A stretch of 64,000 bases of DNA from Pseudomonas sp. MRSN 12121 (GCF_000931465.1 NZ_CP010892.1:3309388-3373387); one strand, 5' to 3'. Shown: positions 27,831 to 37,079, counted from the first letter of the stretch. A program made the numbers and translations. The notes: generated from the sequence alone by a model not told the origin.

Positions 27831-28874
27831 TTACTTGGGCGATATCGTCTCGCTGGCCGGGATAATGTCGTTGAGACTTTTCAGAATGTTGTGGAAGTTG
27901 TCCCGCGCATCGCTGAGCTTCTTGAAGTGCTCGGCCATTTCCGAGGCCTTTCGCTGCAATACATCTTCGCGTGCATCCAGTTCGGCCTGACGCGCCTGCT
28001 GTTGCGCCTTTATCGTGCTTTCGGACTTGCGCGCCTGCTGCAGTTGTTCTTCAAGTTGCAGCAACTGCTCTTCCTTCTGTTCTATTCGTTGTTCTTTCTC
28101 CTGCAGCTGGCGCTCCTTGGAGCCCAGGGTCTCCATCTGCGCCTGGCTCTGCTGTTTCTGTTGCGTGAGCTTCTGGGCGATGCCGGAGAACTCTTGCAGG
28201 CTCGCCTCGATATCCTGCAGGAACTGCACCGGGTCGGTTCCCGGGAAAGGCCAGTCTTCGTGCTGGGGCTCGGTTTTCGGCTTCTCGGCGGGAGCGGGAA
28301 CGGGAGCTGGGGCGGGGATCGGGCCGGTGTCGGCGTAGCGGGTTTCGACAGGCGCTGCCGGCTCCGGCTCGCTGGCCTGGGCCATCACGGCGTTGAGCTT
28401 CTCGTCGAGTTTCTCGTCGTCGATGACCACCAGCATCGGCGAGTACTCCACCGCGGGGCCATAGTGAGCCGAAGCCTGGAAGTTCAGCAGCTTGGCGACC
28501 CACTCCTTCTTCACGCTCAACATGCGGTGTTCCGTGGCCGAGGCGGGCGCCAGGGGCTTCTTGTTCAGGTCGACCAGGTGATAGCCCACATCGTTGTCAC
28601 GGTGCTCGCCGGTGGCGGCTTCCCGCAGGATCTGGCTGAACACCTTGATCGCCAGGTGGCTGTCGGCATCGGCGTCCAGCGCGCCGACCCGGTAATTGCC
28701 GCCTTCGTTGAACAACAGGGCGAGATAGACCCGCAAGTTATTCTCATCGATGCTTTCGTTCAGGCTATAGGCGACAAAGTTCCGGCCCGAGTCCGGAACG
28801 GAAAAGCTGCAGAGCAACGCGGCGGTCAGCAGTTCCTGTTCCTTGTTCTGAATGTAGATAGTGCGCAAGAGCAT
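27831..28874 (-). CDS. conserved-looking coiled-coil protein of unknown function
   Basis: 347 residues, not recognised. There is no signal peptide or membrane helix, so it is probably cytoplasmic. Residues 1-165 look like a compact domain (MLLRTIYIQNKEQELLTAAL at the start, EYSPMLVVIDDEKLDEKLNA near its end). A proline/alanine linker (about 185-205, IPAPAPVPAPAEKPKTEPQ) joins it to a long Gln/Glu-rich coiled coil (about 215-330, for example QMETLGSKERQLQEKEQRIE). The ATG at 28874 follows AGGGTGACAC. It is alone on the minus strand, divergent from the Gld-like ABC exporter with a shared AT-rich promoter region. It could be a structural or scaffolding protein; I do not assign a function. Confidence 0.75.
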   Translation of the reverse strand: MLLRTIYIQNKEQELLTAALLCSFSVPDSGRNFVAYSLNESIDENNLRVYLALLFNEGGNYRVGALDADADSHLAIKVFSQILREAATGEHRDNDVGYHLVDLNKKPLAPASATEHRMLSVKKEWVAKLLNFQASAHYGPAVEYSPMLVVIDDEKLDEKLNAVMAQASEPEPAAPVETRYADTGPIPAPAPVPAPAEKPKTEPQHEDWPFPGTDPVQFLQDIEASLQEFSGIAQKLTQQKQQSQAQMETLGSKERQLQEKEQRIEQKEEQLLQLEEQLQQARKSESTIKAQQQARQAELDAREDVLQRKASEMAEHFKKLSDARDNFHNILKSLNDIIPASETISPK

Positions 28875-28976
28875 GTGTCACCCTGTAGGCTCATTTAAGA
28901 ATATGCGCCGTAGAGTACTCGCAAACTATAGCGACAGGCTTTAAGAGCAATGCTTTGGCTAAAAAGGATAAATCCT

Positions 28977-28994
28977 ATATTTCTATAGAAATAT
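28977..28994. promoter_or_regulatory. 18-bp perfect palindrome in a divergent promoter region
   Basis: ATATTTCTATAGAAATAT is self-complementary over all 18 bases and lies in the AT-rich 301-base gap (28875-29175) between the coiled-coil protein gene and the divergent ABC exporter operon. It looks like a dimeric repressor operator. No further element was identified in the gap. Confidence 0.5.
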
Positions 28995-29175
28995 CCTGTT
29001 CGGATGAATTCGCATCTTTTATATAAATGCCAGCGTGTATCGTGTCGCCCCTATTAAATAAGGGCAGTAAACAGTTGTTTAGTCTGTACTGCATTATCCA
29101 TTTCCCGATCTTGCGCTGAGTATGAACGGCCCTCGGTTATTCATCTCAGTCTTATCTTGTCGAACCTGGACCGCC

Positions 29176-30099
29176 ATGATCGAAATATCCAAGTTAACCA
29201 AGTCTTTTTCCGGGCAGGTCGCGGTCGACGATCTGTCCTGTCATATCGGCCCGGGAGAAGTGCTGGGGATTCTCGGGCCGAACGGCGCGGGCAAATCCAC
29301 CACCATGAAAATGCTTACCGGCTTCCTCACGCCGACCTCGGGTACCGCCAGCGTCCTGGGCTTCGACATCCGCACCCAGACCCGCCACGCCCAGCGCCAC
29401 ATGGGCTACCTGCCCGAGGGCGCTCCCTGCTACAGCGACATGGCGGTACAGGGCTTTCTCGAGTTCATTGCCAGCATTCGCGGCTATCGCGGCAAGCAGA
29501 AGCGCGAACGGGTGGACCGGGTGCTGGACATGCTGGAGCTGGGCGATGTCCGGCGGCAGAGCATCGAGACCTTGTCCAAGGGCTTTACCCGCAGGGTCGG
29601 CCTGGGCCAGGCGATCTTGCACGACCCGCAGGTGCTGATCCTCGACGAGCCCACGGACGGGCTCGACCCGAACCAGAAGCAGCAGGTTCGCCAGCTGATC
29701 CAGGGATTGGGCGAGGACCGGATCGTGATCATCTCGACCCATATCCTCGAAGAGGTGTCGGCCATGTGTAACCGCGCCCTGATCATCAGCAACGGCCGCA
29801 TCCTGGCCGACGCCACGCCGCATGAGCTGGAGCGCAGTTCCCGCTATCGCCAGGCGGTGACCCTGCAGGCCGACGAACCGCTGGACCTGCTGGCCCTGGT
29901 GGTGCTGCCGGGCGTGGCGGGCGTCGAGGAGAACCCGGCCGAGGGCAGCCTGACGCTGCTGGCCCGGCCCGGCGAGGTGATTTTCCCCCATGTCAACGCA
30001 CTGGTCACGGCGCGCGGCTGGAAGATGAAACGCCTGGAGCTGGAGCAAGGGCGCCTCGACGAGGTGTTCCAGACCCTGACGCGGGGAGAGTCGGCATGA
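29176..30099 (+). CDS. ABC exporter ATP-binding protein (GldA-like)
   Basis: 307 residues. Walker A is GILGPNGAGKSTTMKML (about 35-50); the signature is degenerate, LSKGFTRRVGLGQAI; Walker B with switch is LILDEPTDGLDPNQKQQV; the H-loop is ISTHILEEV. A C-terminal extension of about 90 residues after ADATPHELER is typical of ABC-2 family exporters. The ATG at 29176 is used; an in-frame ATG at 29122 gives an unlikely N-terminus. The stop overlaps the permease start (ATGA). With the next two genes it makes the GldA-GldF-GldG-type exporter that is essential for gliding in Bacteroidetes but widespread in non-gliding bacteria; substrate unknown. Confidence 0.92.
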   Translation: MIEISKLTKSFSGQVAVDDLSCHIGPGEVLGILGPNGAGKSTTMKMLTGFLTPTSGTASVLGFDIRTQTRHAQRHMGYLPEGAPCYSDMAVQGFLEFIASIRGYRGKQKRERVDRVLDMLELGDVRRQSIETLSKGFTRRVGLGQAILHDPQVLILDEPTDGLDPNQKQQVRQLIQGLGEDRIVIISTHILEEVSAMCNRALIISNGRILADATPHELERSSRYRQAVTLQADEPLDLLALVVLPGVAGVEENPAEGSLTLLARPGEVIFPHVNALVTARGWKMKRLELEQGRLDEVFQTLTRGESA

Positions 30100-30830
30100 G
30101 GCAGCTACCGGTCATTTTCAAGCGCGAGCTGGGCGGCTACTTCGCCACACCGCTGGCCTTCGTGTTCATCGAGATCTTCCTGGTGCTGTCGGGCATCTTC
30201 ACCTTCTACCTGGGCAGCTTCTACGAACGCAACCAGGCGGACCTGGTGCCGTTCTTCGACGTTCATCCCTGGCTTTACCTGCTTCTGCTGCCGGCCCTGG
30301 CGATGCACCTGTGGTCGGAGGAGCGCAAGTCGGGCAGCATCGAATTGCTCATGACCTTGCCGGTGAGCTGCTTCGAGGCCGTGCTCGGCAAATTCCTCGC
30401 GGCCTGGGTGGTCGCTGGCGTCACCTTGTTGCTGACCCTGCCCATGGTGCTGACGGTGAACTACCTGGGGAACCCGGACAACGGCGCGATCCTGGCCGGC
30501 TACCTGGGCAGTTGGCTGCTCGCGGGTGCCTACCTGGCGATCGGTTCCTGCATGTCGGCCATGGCCAAGAGCCAGGTGATCGCCCTGATCCTCGCCTTCA
30601 TGATGTGCTTCCTGTTCGTCGCCTGCGGTTTCTCCCTGGTGCTGGATGCGCTCAATCCGTGGGCGCCGCAATGGCTGCTGGACCTGTTCGCCTCGCTGAG
30701 CCTGCTCACACATTTCAGCGCTATCAGCAAGGGGTTGATCGACCTGCGCGACCCGCTCTATTTCATCAGCGTGATCGTCGCCTGGCTGCTGGCCACTGTC
30801 GTGACCGTCAACCTGAAGAAGGCCGAATAA
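30096..30830 (+). CDS. ABC-2 type permease (GldF-like)
   Basis: 244 residues with six membrane helices, beginning RQLPVIFKRELGGYFATPLA and including SEERKSGSIELLMTLPVSCF, the amphipathic coupling region common to this permease class. It overlaps the ATPase gene by four bases and precedes the GldG-like gene by ten. It forms the membrane pore of the exporter. Confidence 0.9.
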   Translation: MRQLPVIFKRELGGYFATPLAFVFIEIFLVLSGIFTFYLGSFYERNQADLVPFFDVHPWLYLLLLPALAMHLWSEERKSGSIELLMTLPVSCFEAVLGKFLAAWVVAGVTLLLTLPMVLTVNYLGNPDNGAILAGYLGSWLLAGAYLAIGSCMSAMAKSQVIALILAFMMCFLFVACGFSLVLDALNPWAPQWLLDLFASLSLLTHFSAISKGLIDLRDPLYFISVIVAWLLATVVTVNLKKAE

Positions 30831-30840
30831 GGACAATTCC

Positions 30841-32718
30841 ATGAAACGCATTCTGTATTCCGGCACCGGCCTGTTGCTCATCGCCGTGCTGTTCCTGGCC
30901 TTCAATATGGCCTCAGGCCTGTTGCTCACGGGCGTTCGCCTGGACCTGACCCAGAACAAGCTCTATTCCATCAGCGCCGGCACCCGGCAGATCCTTGCCG
31001 AGCTGAAGGAACCGCTGGACCTGAACTTCTACTTCTCCAACAGCGAGGCGAAGGAGCTCGCGCCGCTGCGCAGCTATGCCGTGCGGGTCCAGGAGTTGCT
31101 CAAGGTCTACGAACAGGAGTCTGCGGGCAAGATTCGCCTGCATGTCATCGACCCGCTGCCGTTTTCCGAAGAAGAGGACAAGGCCGGCGCATTCGGCCTG
31201 GAGGCCCTGGCGCTGGGGCAGGGCGGGGCGCCGGTGTTCTTCGGCCTGGCCGGCACCGACGCGCAGAACAATGCGCAGGTCATTCCGTTCTTCGCCCCGG
31301 ACCAGGAGGAGTTGCTCGAATATGACATCAGCCGCCTGATACAGACCCTGGCCCATCCGCAGCGGCCGGTCCTGGGGCTGCTGAGCAGCCTGCCGGCGAA
31401 CGGTGGCTTCGACGTCCGGACCCAGCGCAAGACCGAGCCCTGGGCGATCCTCCGGGAGCTGCGCCAGGAGTACGACCTGAAAGAACTCAAGACGGACACC
31501 CGGGACATCCCCGGCGACGTCGACGTGCTGATGCTGCTGCACCCGAAAAAGCTGTCGCAGCCGACCCTGTACGCCATCGACCAGTTCGTGTTGCGCGGCG
31601 GCCGGTTGCTCGCCTTTGTCGACCCCTACAGCGAACAGGACAGCGGCGAGGAATACTTCGGTGTGCAGAGCAAGGACAAGTCCTCGGGCCTGGAGCCGCT
31701 GTTCAAGGCCTGGGGCCTCCATCTGCAGCCGGGCAAGGTGCTGGGCGACAACCTCTATGCCCTGTTCGACAGCGCCAAGGAGGGCGAGCCGGCGTTGCCG
31801 CGCCCCTTCACCATCGGCGTGCCGCAAGCGGCCATGAGCCAGGAAGACCCGAGTACCAGCGGGCTGGAATTCATCGCCCTGAGCACCGCCGGCATCCTCG
31901 AACCGGTGGCGGGGGCCAGCACGCAGTTCACCGCGCTGCTGTCCACCTCGGACTCGGCCAAGCCGTTCGAGGCGGACCGTTTCGACAAGCCGGCCGACCA
32001 GCAGCAGGCACTGCGCGACCTGGCCCAGCCCGGCCAGCGCTATGTGATTGCGGCGCGCGTGCAGGGCCCGGTCAAGTCAGCGTTCGCCGAGGGTATCGAC
32101 GGGCGCAAGGACGGGCTCAAGCAGGCGCAGCAGGTCAATCTGCTGGTGGTGGCCGATACCGACCTGTTGAGCGACCGCATGTGGCTCGGCACCGAGGACA
32201 TCAATGGCCGCACGGCGCCGCGGCCATGGGCGGACAACGCCTCCTTCGTGCTCAATGCGCTGGACAACCTGGCCGGTTCGGATGCCTTGAACAGCCTGCG
32301 TTCGCGCGGTCCTTACAGCCGGCCGTTCGTGGTCGTGGAACGACTGCGCCGCGAGGCCGAGACCAGCTTCAGGGCCAAGCGCCTGGCCCTCGAGGAAAGC
32401 CTGGAGGAAGCCGAAGCCAAGTTGCAGCAGTTGCAGGGAGCCTCGCCCAAGAGCCAGTCGCTCAGCGCCGAACAACAGGCGACGGTGCGCCAGTTCATGC
32501 AGGAGAAATCCCGCATCCGCAAGGAGCTGCGCGAGGTGCAGTACCAGTTGAACGCCGACATCGACCAACTGGGGCGGAACCTGAAGATCGTCAACATTGC
32601 CCTGATGCCGTTGCTGGTGAGCCTGTGCATGCTGCTGGTCTGGGCCGTGCGCTACCTGCGACGCAAGCACGCGGCCTCGCGCAAGGCCGCGCTGGCCGCC
32701 GGCTCTCCAGCGGCCTAG
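30841..32718 (+). CDS. GldG-like ABC exporter auxiliary membrane protein
   Basis: 625 residues. One N-terminal helix (LLLIAVLFLAFNMASGLLLT), then VRLDLTQNKLYSISAGTRQI, the signature opening of the GldG/ABC_transp_aux domain, which occupies the periplasm (about 30-500). A coiled coil follows (about 500-575, EESLEEAEAKLQQLQGA) and a C-terminal helix (NIALMPLLVSLCMLLVWAV). It has AAGGACAATTCC before its ATG and ends the operon. In many related operons a DUF4340-type gene follows; none is found here, the next gene being a SnoaL-like protein 222 bases away. Confidence 0.88.
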   Translation: MKRILYSGTGLLLIAVLFLAFNMASGLLLTGVRLDLTQNKLYSISAGTRQILAELKEPLDLNFYFSNSEAKELAPLRSYAVRVQELLKVYEQESAGKIRLHVIDPLPFSEEEDKAGAFGLEALALGQGGAPVFFGLAGTDAQNNAQVIPFFAPDQEELLEYDISRLIQTLAHPQRPVLGLLSSLPANGGFDVRTQRKTEPWAILRELRQEYDLKELKTDTRDIPGDVDVLMLLHPKKLSQPTLYAIDQFVLRGGRLLAFVDPYSEQDSGEEYFGVQSKDKSSGLEPLFKAWGLHLQPGKVLGDNLYALFDSAKEGEPALPRPFTIGVPQAAMSQEDPSTSGLEFIALSTAGILEPVAGASTQFTALLSTSDSAKPFEADRFDKPADQQQALRDLAQPGQRYVIAARVQGPVKSAFAEGIDGRKDGLKQAQQVNLLVVADTDLLSDRMWLGTEDINGRTAPRPWADNASFVLNALDNLAGSDALNSLRSRGPYSRPFVVVERLRREAETSFRAKRLALEESLEEAEAKLQQLQGASPKSQSLSAEQQATVRQFMQEKSRIRKELREVQYQLNADIDQLGRNLKIVNIALMPLLVSLCMLLVWAVRYLRRKHAASRKAALAAGSPAA

Positions 32719-32727
32719 CTTGTGACG

Positions 32728-32758
32728 CCTGTGCTGTCCCTGGAGGGGACGGCACAGG
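32728..32758 (+). terminator. terminator-like hairpin after the ABC exporter operon
   Basis: CCTGTGC-TGTCCC and GGGGAC-GGCACAGG pair across a TGGA loop with small bulges, ten bases after the stop at 32718. No T-run follows. Confidence 0.5.
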
Positions 32759-32940
32759 GCGGTCGAACGGGATGCTCGTACTGCTCGCCGGGTTCGACCG
32801 CCATGCCGATTGCTCGTTGCGATCAACCAAGTGTCACTTGCGATCATTGTTGGGGGCCGTCGCTGGCGCTTAAGGTGGTGGGCGCGCATCACCGATGCCC
32901 ATCTCCCAAGTCCGACAACAACAAGCGACAGGAGCACAAG

Positions 32941-33375
32941 ATGTCCGATCTGAAACTGCACCCCCAGGCCGCCGCTTCCCTGCAACGCTGGCATGCCATG
33001 CTCGCCGCGGGCGACCTGAGCCGCCTGCCCGAGCTGCTGGCTCCCGGCGTGGTGTTTCGTTCGCCCATGGCCCATACGCCCTATCCGGGCGCGCCGGTGG
33101 TCTCGACCATCCTCAATACCGTGAGCCAGGTCTTCGCCGACTTCACCTATCACCGCGAACTGGCCACCGCCGACGGTTTGAACGTGGTGCTGGAATTCAG
33201 TGCGCGGGTCGGCGATCGCCAGCTCAAGGGCATCGACCTGATCCGCTTCGACGAAGCCGGTAAGATCGTCGAGTTCGAGGTGATGGTCCGGCCCATGAGC
33301 GCCTTGCAGGCGCTCGGCGAGGAAATGGGCCGGCGCCTGGCGCCTTACCTGGCGGCGAGCAGGGCGTCGAGTTGA
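32941..33375 (+). CDS. SnoaL-like / nuclear transport factor 2 family protein
   Basis: 144 residues of the NTF2-like cone fold: an N-terminal helix (SLQRWHAMLAAGDLSRLPEL), LAPGVVFRSPMAHTPYPGAP, then strands with VVLEFSARVGDRQLKGIDLI and FDEAGKIVEFEVMVRPMSAL. The ATG has AGGAG six bases in front. Family members include ketosteroid isomerase-like enzymes and ligand-binding proteins; there is no signature to choose among them. It has its own terminator at 33395 and is likely monocistronic. Confidence 0.85.
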   Translation: MSDLKLHPQAAASLQRWHAMLAAGDLSRLPELLAPGVVFRSPMAHTPYPGAPVVSTILNTVSQVFADFTYHRELATADGLNVVLEFSARVGDRQLKGIDLIRFDEAGKIVEFEVMVRPMSALQALGEEMGRRLAPYLAASRASS

Positions 33376-33394
33376 ATCACTGACGGTCGATAGC

Positions 33395-33421
33395 ACGGGC
33401 GCCCTGACAGGCGCCCGTTTT
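33395..33421 (+). terminator. rho-independent terminator of the SnoaL-like gene
   Basis: ACGGGCGCC and GGCGCCCGT form a 9-bp stem with loop CTGACA, followed by TTTT, 19 bases after the stop. Confidence 0.85.
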
Positions 33422-33461
33422 CGTGGGATTGCCGACGATCCGCAGACAAGCTGCTGTGCCC

Positions 33462-34370
33462 TCAGCTATCGCGTTCCTGGACAAAGGACGCGGCGAGAAA
33501 GTCGATCAGGGTGCGCACTGAGGGGCGCAGGCCCCGGCGCGATGGAAAGACCGCGGTGATGACCCCGCCCGTGGGTTCCCAGTCTTCCAGCAGCCGCTGC
33601 AACTGACCGCTGGCCAGTTCGTCGCGGACCACGGTACAGGGCAGGTTGGCGATCCCCGCGCCTTCGAGCACGGCGCTCTTGAGCACCGAGATATCGTCGC
33701 TGAGCAAGCGCGGCGCCAGGGTGACCTGGGCCGTGGCGCCGCTGGCGTTGCGCAATTGCCACCAGTGGTTGGCCTGCCCGGCGTTGGCCCAGGCGACGCT
33801 GGGCAGGCCGGCCAGGTCCGCGGGTGTGCGCAGCGGGCCATGGCGCTGGATAAAGGCCGGGCTCGCCACCAGTACCTGCGGGCTCGGGCCCAGCACCTTC
33901 ATCACCAGTTCGCTGTCGTCCAGGGGCGGGAAGGACAGCCCCAGGGCGATGTCGAAACCTTCGCTGATGATGTCGACCCGGCGGTTATAGCTCTTCACAT
34001 ACAGCTCGACGGCGGGGTATTGGGCCATGAACCGGCCGAGTCGCGGCGCCATCCAGTAGTTCAGCAGCGGCGTGCTGCAACTGAGCCGGACCATGCCCCG
34101 GGGTTCGGACCGGTTCTGCTCGATCAGGTCTTCGGCCGACTCGGCCTCGGCCATCATCGCGACGCAATGCCGGTAGTAGGACTGGCCGATGTCGGTGACC
34201 TGGAACTGCCGGGTCGAACGCTGGATCAAGCGCACCCCCAAGCGGGTTTCCAGCTGGTTGACCCGGCGGCTCAAGGTCGACTTGGGCATGTTCAGCGCCC
34301 GGCCGGCGGCCGCGAAACCGCTGTGCTCGACCACCTTGGCGTAAAGAAAGAGTTCGTTGAGGTCGATCAT
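33462..34370 (-). CDS. LysR-family transcriptional regulator
   Basis: 302 residues with an N-terminal helix-turn-helix (LNELFLYAKVVEHSGFAAAG, then RALNMPKSTLSRRVNQLETR) and an effector-binding domain of the group that includes regulators of aromatic and quinone response genes (QRSTRQFQVTDIGQSYYRHC is typical). The ATG at 34370 opens MIDLNELFLYAK. It is convergent with the SnoaL-like gene and divergent from the GntR gene; either may be controlled by it. Confidence 0.92.
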   Translation of the reverse strand: MIDLNELFLYAKVVEHSGFAAAGRALNMPKSTLSRRVNQLETRLGVRLIQRSTRQFQVTDIGQSYYRHCVAMMAEAESAEDLIEQNRSEPRGMVRLSCSTPLLNYWMAPRLGRFMAQYPAVELYVKSYNRRVDIISEGFDIALGLSFPPLDDSELVMKVLGPSPQVLVASPAFIQRHGPLRTPADLAGLPSVAWANAGQANHWWQLRNASGATAQVTLAPRLLSDDISVLKSAVLEGAGIANLPCTVVRDELASGQLQRLLEDWEPTGGVITAVFPSRRGLRPSVRTLIDFLAASFVQERDS

Positions 34371-34738
34371 CGACAGCGAATTGTTCCAATAACAAGACGC
34401 TGAAGTCTAAATCAATGACTACCGACACCCAAGGCTGCTGATTAAGGTGGTGGCCTGATCGCCCTGGCGGCCGCTGCTGGTTACGCCAGTGGAACACTGG
34501 AGCCGACAGGCCGGGCCTGCACCGGGTGTTACCACGCGCACATTCTGGGTGCCCGATCAGCCCCGTCCTGGGGCGATTTCACTCGTTGTCCCGGTTGCCG
34601 ATCTTCCTCGTCAATCTTCTCGATCCCGCAAACACCCACTGAATCAAGCACCTGGAAAAAAGCCCGGGAGCCTGGCATGCAATGTGCTTTTTTTGGCTTT
34701 ATGGATAATTGGATACAAAAATACAAAAGGTGCCGCCG
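34371..34738. other. intergenic region between divergent LysR and GntR genes
   Basis: 368 bases. A short open frame in several phases has no ribosome-binding site. The region close to the GntR start is AT-rich and includes the tandem repeat described at 34708. The rest shows no recognised element. Confidence 0.4.
34708..34728 (+). promoter_or_regulatory. candidate GntR (FadR-subfamily) operator
   Basis: ATTGGATAC is followed by a tandem repeat ATACAAAA ATACAAAA (34713-34720 and 34721-34728) ending ten bases before the GntR start. ATTGGATAC-type sequences are frequent in operators of FCD-domain GntR regulators, so autoregulation is plausible. Confidence 0.5.
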
Positions 34739-35407
34739 ATGAAATTCGCCCCAGCCTATACCGAGCGCCAGCCCGTGACCGCGGAGGAGGAGGCCTACAA
34801 CTTTCTGCTGGAAGGGATCTGCAAAGGGCGTTGGCGTACCGGCGAGCGGCTGATCGCCGAGGATATCGCCAGCGAAATCGGCATGAGCCGCATGCCGGTG
34901 CGCGAGGCGTTCCGGCGCCTGGATGCCGATGGCCTGGTGACCCTGCGCCCCAATCGCGGGGCCATCGTGCGTGGCCTGGACATCGAGGAAATGCGCGAAG
35001 TCTTCGAAATGCGCAGCGCCCTCGAAGGCCTGGCGATCCGCGTGGCGGTGGGCAAGATCGGCGAGCGCCATTTCAGCCAACTGGAGCGCTTGCTCGACGA
35101 CATGGACGACTACCGCGAAGACGGCGCCGAGTGGGTCGGCCGCCATCGCGCCTTCCATGAATACCTGTGCAGCCTGAGCGAACGTCCGCGGCTGATGCGG
35201 CAGATCTCGGCGCTGTACTCGGTGATCGAGCCGCACATGCGCCTGTGGCTGCAACACGCCGACAAGCCGCGCAGTGCGCGCGACGAACACGCCTCGATCA
35301 TCGCCGCGCTGCGCTCCGGCGATCCGGACCAGGCGGCGCGGGTGGTCTCTGAACACATCGAGGGCACCATTCCGCGACTGATCCAGTTCCTGGAGGCCCA
35401 TCGCTGA
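34739..35407 (+). CDS. GntR-family regulator (FCD domain)
   Basis: 222 residues. The winged helix-turn-helix (about 20-85) includes LIAEDIASEIGMSRMPVREA and RRLDADGLVTLRPNRGAIVR; the C-terminal FCD ligand domain has EMRSALEGLAIRVAVGKIGE and the metal-binding His-rich positions (RHRAFHEYLC and HASIIAALRSGDPDQAARVV with its following HIEG). The ATG at 34739 is supported by AAGGTG six bases upstream; an in-frame TTG lies at 34709. It heads the transporter and gamma-glutamyltransferase cluster and presumably controls it in response to the imported substrate. Confidence 0.93.
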   Translation: MKFAPAYTERQPVTAEEEAYNFLLEGICKGRWRTGERLIAEDIASEIGMSRMPVREAFRRLDADGLVTLRPNRGAIVRGLDIEEMREVFEMRSALEGLAIRVAVGKIGERHFSQLERLLDDMDDYREDGAEWVGRHRAFHEYLCSLSERPRLMRQISALYSVIEPHMRLWLQHADKPRSARDEHASIIAALRSGDPDQAARVVSEHIEGTIPRLIQFLEAHR

Positions 35408-35488
35408 AAACCGGCTGCCATCGCGGGCCCATGCCCGCGGCGGGCCGGAGCCGTTCCCCCTGTTACCCGACATGACTGGAGTAATGCC

Positions 35489-36298
35489 ATGCACAAGCCT
35501 TGCGCGTCCGTTGCCGCTTTTACCTTGAGTCTGTGTTGTCTGCCGTGGGCGCATGCCACCCCCGAGCTGCCGGAGCGCCTGGCCCGCAGCGAAAAGATCG
35601 TCTATTGCTCGGGCATGGATTCGCCGCCGCTGGTGTCGTTCGACACGCAACAGAAACCGGTGGGGCTGCAGGTGGACATGGGCCAGGCAATCGCCCAGCG
35701 CCTGGGCGGCAAGCAGGTCGAATGGCGCATCTCGCCGTTCGCCGGGCTGATCCCGGCGCTGCTGGCGCAGCAGTGCGACATGATCGTCGACCAACTGTTC
35801 GACAAGCCCGAGCGCCGGGAAGTGATCGACATCGTCAACTTCATGTATTCCAGCCAGTCGATCGTGGTGCCCAAGGGCAATCCGAAAGCGGTGAACACCC
35901 TTGAGGATCTGTCCGGGCTCAAGGTCGCGGTGAGCAACGGCTCGACCATCCGCCTGCTGCTCGGCGCCGAGAACGACAAGCTGGTGGCAGCCGGCAAGCC
36001 GCCGATGAAACTGGTGGTCTACAACGTCGACGCCGACGCCTTCCAGGCGCTGCGGATCAACCAGGTGGACGCCTTCGGCACCACCGTCGAATCCGCCGGC
36101 CACTATCAGCAATTGGCACCGGACCTGTTCCAGCCGGCGGTGCCGGCGTTCAACCGGATCCTCACCGGCTTCGGCGTGCGCAAGCAGGATGCGCAGCTGA
36201 GCGCGGCCCTGACCCAGGTCCTGCACGACATGCGCGCCGACGGCAGCTACGCCGCGCTGCTGGATAAATGGCATGTCGGCGGCGACAAACTGGACTGA
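35489..36298 (+). CDS. amino-acid ABC transporter substrate-binding protein
   Basis: 269 residues with a cleavable signal peptide ([20 protein letters not shown], cleavage near HATPE). The mature protein is a family 3 binding protein: [20 protein letters not shown] opens lobe 1, [15 protein letters not shown] follows the common first strand, and [20 protein letters not shown] is the hinge-proximal motif. It captures a polar amino acid or gamma-glutamyl compound in the periplasm for the permease and ATPase genes that follow at 11- and 2-base spacing. Confidence 0.92.
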   Translation: MHKPCASVAAFTLSLCCLPWAHATPELPERLARSEKIVYCSGMDSPPLVSFDTQQKPVGLQVDMGQAIAQRLGGKQVEWRISPFAGLIPALLAQQCDMIVDQLFDKPERREVIDIVNFMYSSQSIVVPKGNPKAVNTLEDLSGLKVAVSNGSTIRLLLGAENDKLVAAGKPPMKLVVYNVDADAFQALRINQVDAFGTTVESAGHYQQLAPDLFQPAVPAFNRILTGFGVRKQDAQLSAALTQVLHDMRADGSYAALLDKWHVGGDKLD

Positions 36299-36309
36299 GG
36301 GCGCACGCC

Positions 36310-37077
36310 ATGAACTTCAATTGGGATGTGTTCTGGCAGTACCTGTTGCAGCCCAGCGATGTCTACCTGACAGGGCTCGCGCTGACCTGCCTGATCAGCG
36401 TGTGCGCCATGTTCCTGGGGTGCGTGCTGGGGCTGCTGGCGGCGCTGATGAAGCTGTCGGGCAACCCGCTGTTGCAGTACCCGGTGCGCTTTTATGTGTG
36501 GCTGATGCGCGGCACGCCGCTGCTGGTGCAGATCGTGTTCCTCTACACCGCGCTGGCGGCCGGGGGGATTTTCCGCTTCGAGGACCTGGACCTGGGCTGG
36601 TTGGTGATCCCCGGCAATATCCAGGCGGCGATCATCGCCCTGGGCCTCAACGAAGGCGCGTACATGGCCGAGATCATCCGCGCCGGCATCGGCGCGGTCG
36701 ACAAGGGGCAGTACGAAGCCGGGCGCTCCCTGGGCATGACCTTCGCCAAGCTGATGCGGCGCATCGTGCTGCCCCAGGCGTTCCGGGTGATCGTGCCGCC
36801 GCTGGGCAACGAGTTCAACGTGATGCTCAAGAACACCACGCTGGTCAGCGTGATCGGCGTCCAGGAACTGCTGCTCAGCACGCAGATGGTGACCTCGGCG
36901 ACCTTCCGGGTGTTCGAGCTGTACCTGGTGGTGGCTCTCTACTTCCTGGCGCTGACCACGCTCTGGGGCTTCTTCCAGCGTTGGCTCGAACAGCGCTTCG
37001 GCCAATCCGAACGGCCGCTGCCGGCGGCCAGCCGCCTGTTCGGGCGTGGCCCCCTGAAACTGCTGAGAGGACGTTGA
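36310..37077 (+). CDS. amino-acid ABC transporter permease
   Basis: 255 residues with five or six membrane helices. The segment [20 protein letters not shown] then [20 protein letters not shown] then [20 protein letters not shown] is the classic HisM/GlnP-type coupling loop with E-A-A---G. The ATG at 36310 lies 11 bases after the binding-protein stop. Only one permease gene is present, so it probably works as a homodimer. Confidence 0.95.
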   Translation: MNFNWDVFWQYLLQPSDVYLTGLALTCLISVCAMFLGCVLGLLAALMKLSGNPLLQYPVRFYVWLMRGTPLLVQIVFLYTALAAGGIFRFEDLDLGWLVIPGNIQAAIIALGLNEGAYMAEIIRAGIGAVDKGQYEAGRSLGMTFAKLMRRIVLPQAFRVIVPPLGNEFNVMLKNTTLVSVIGVQELLLSTQMVTSATFRVFELYLVVALYFLALTTLWGFFQRWLEQRFGQSERPLPAASRLFGRGPLKLLRGR

Positions 37078-37079
37078 AC

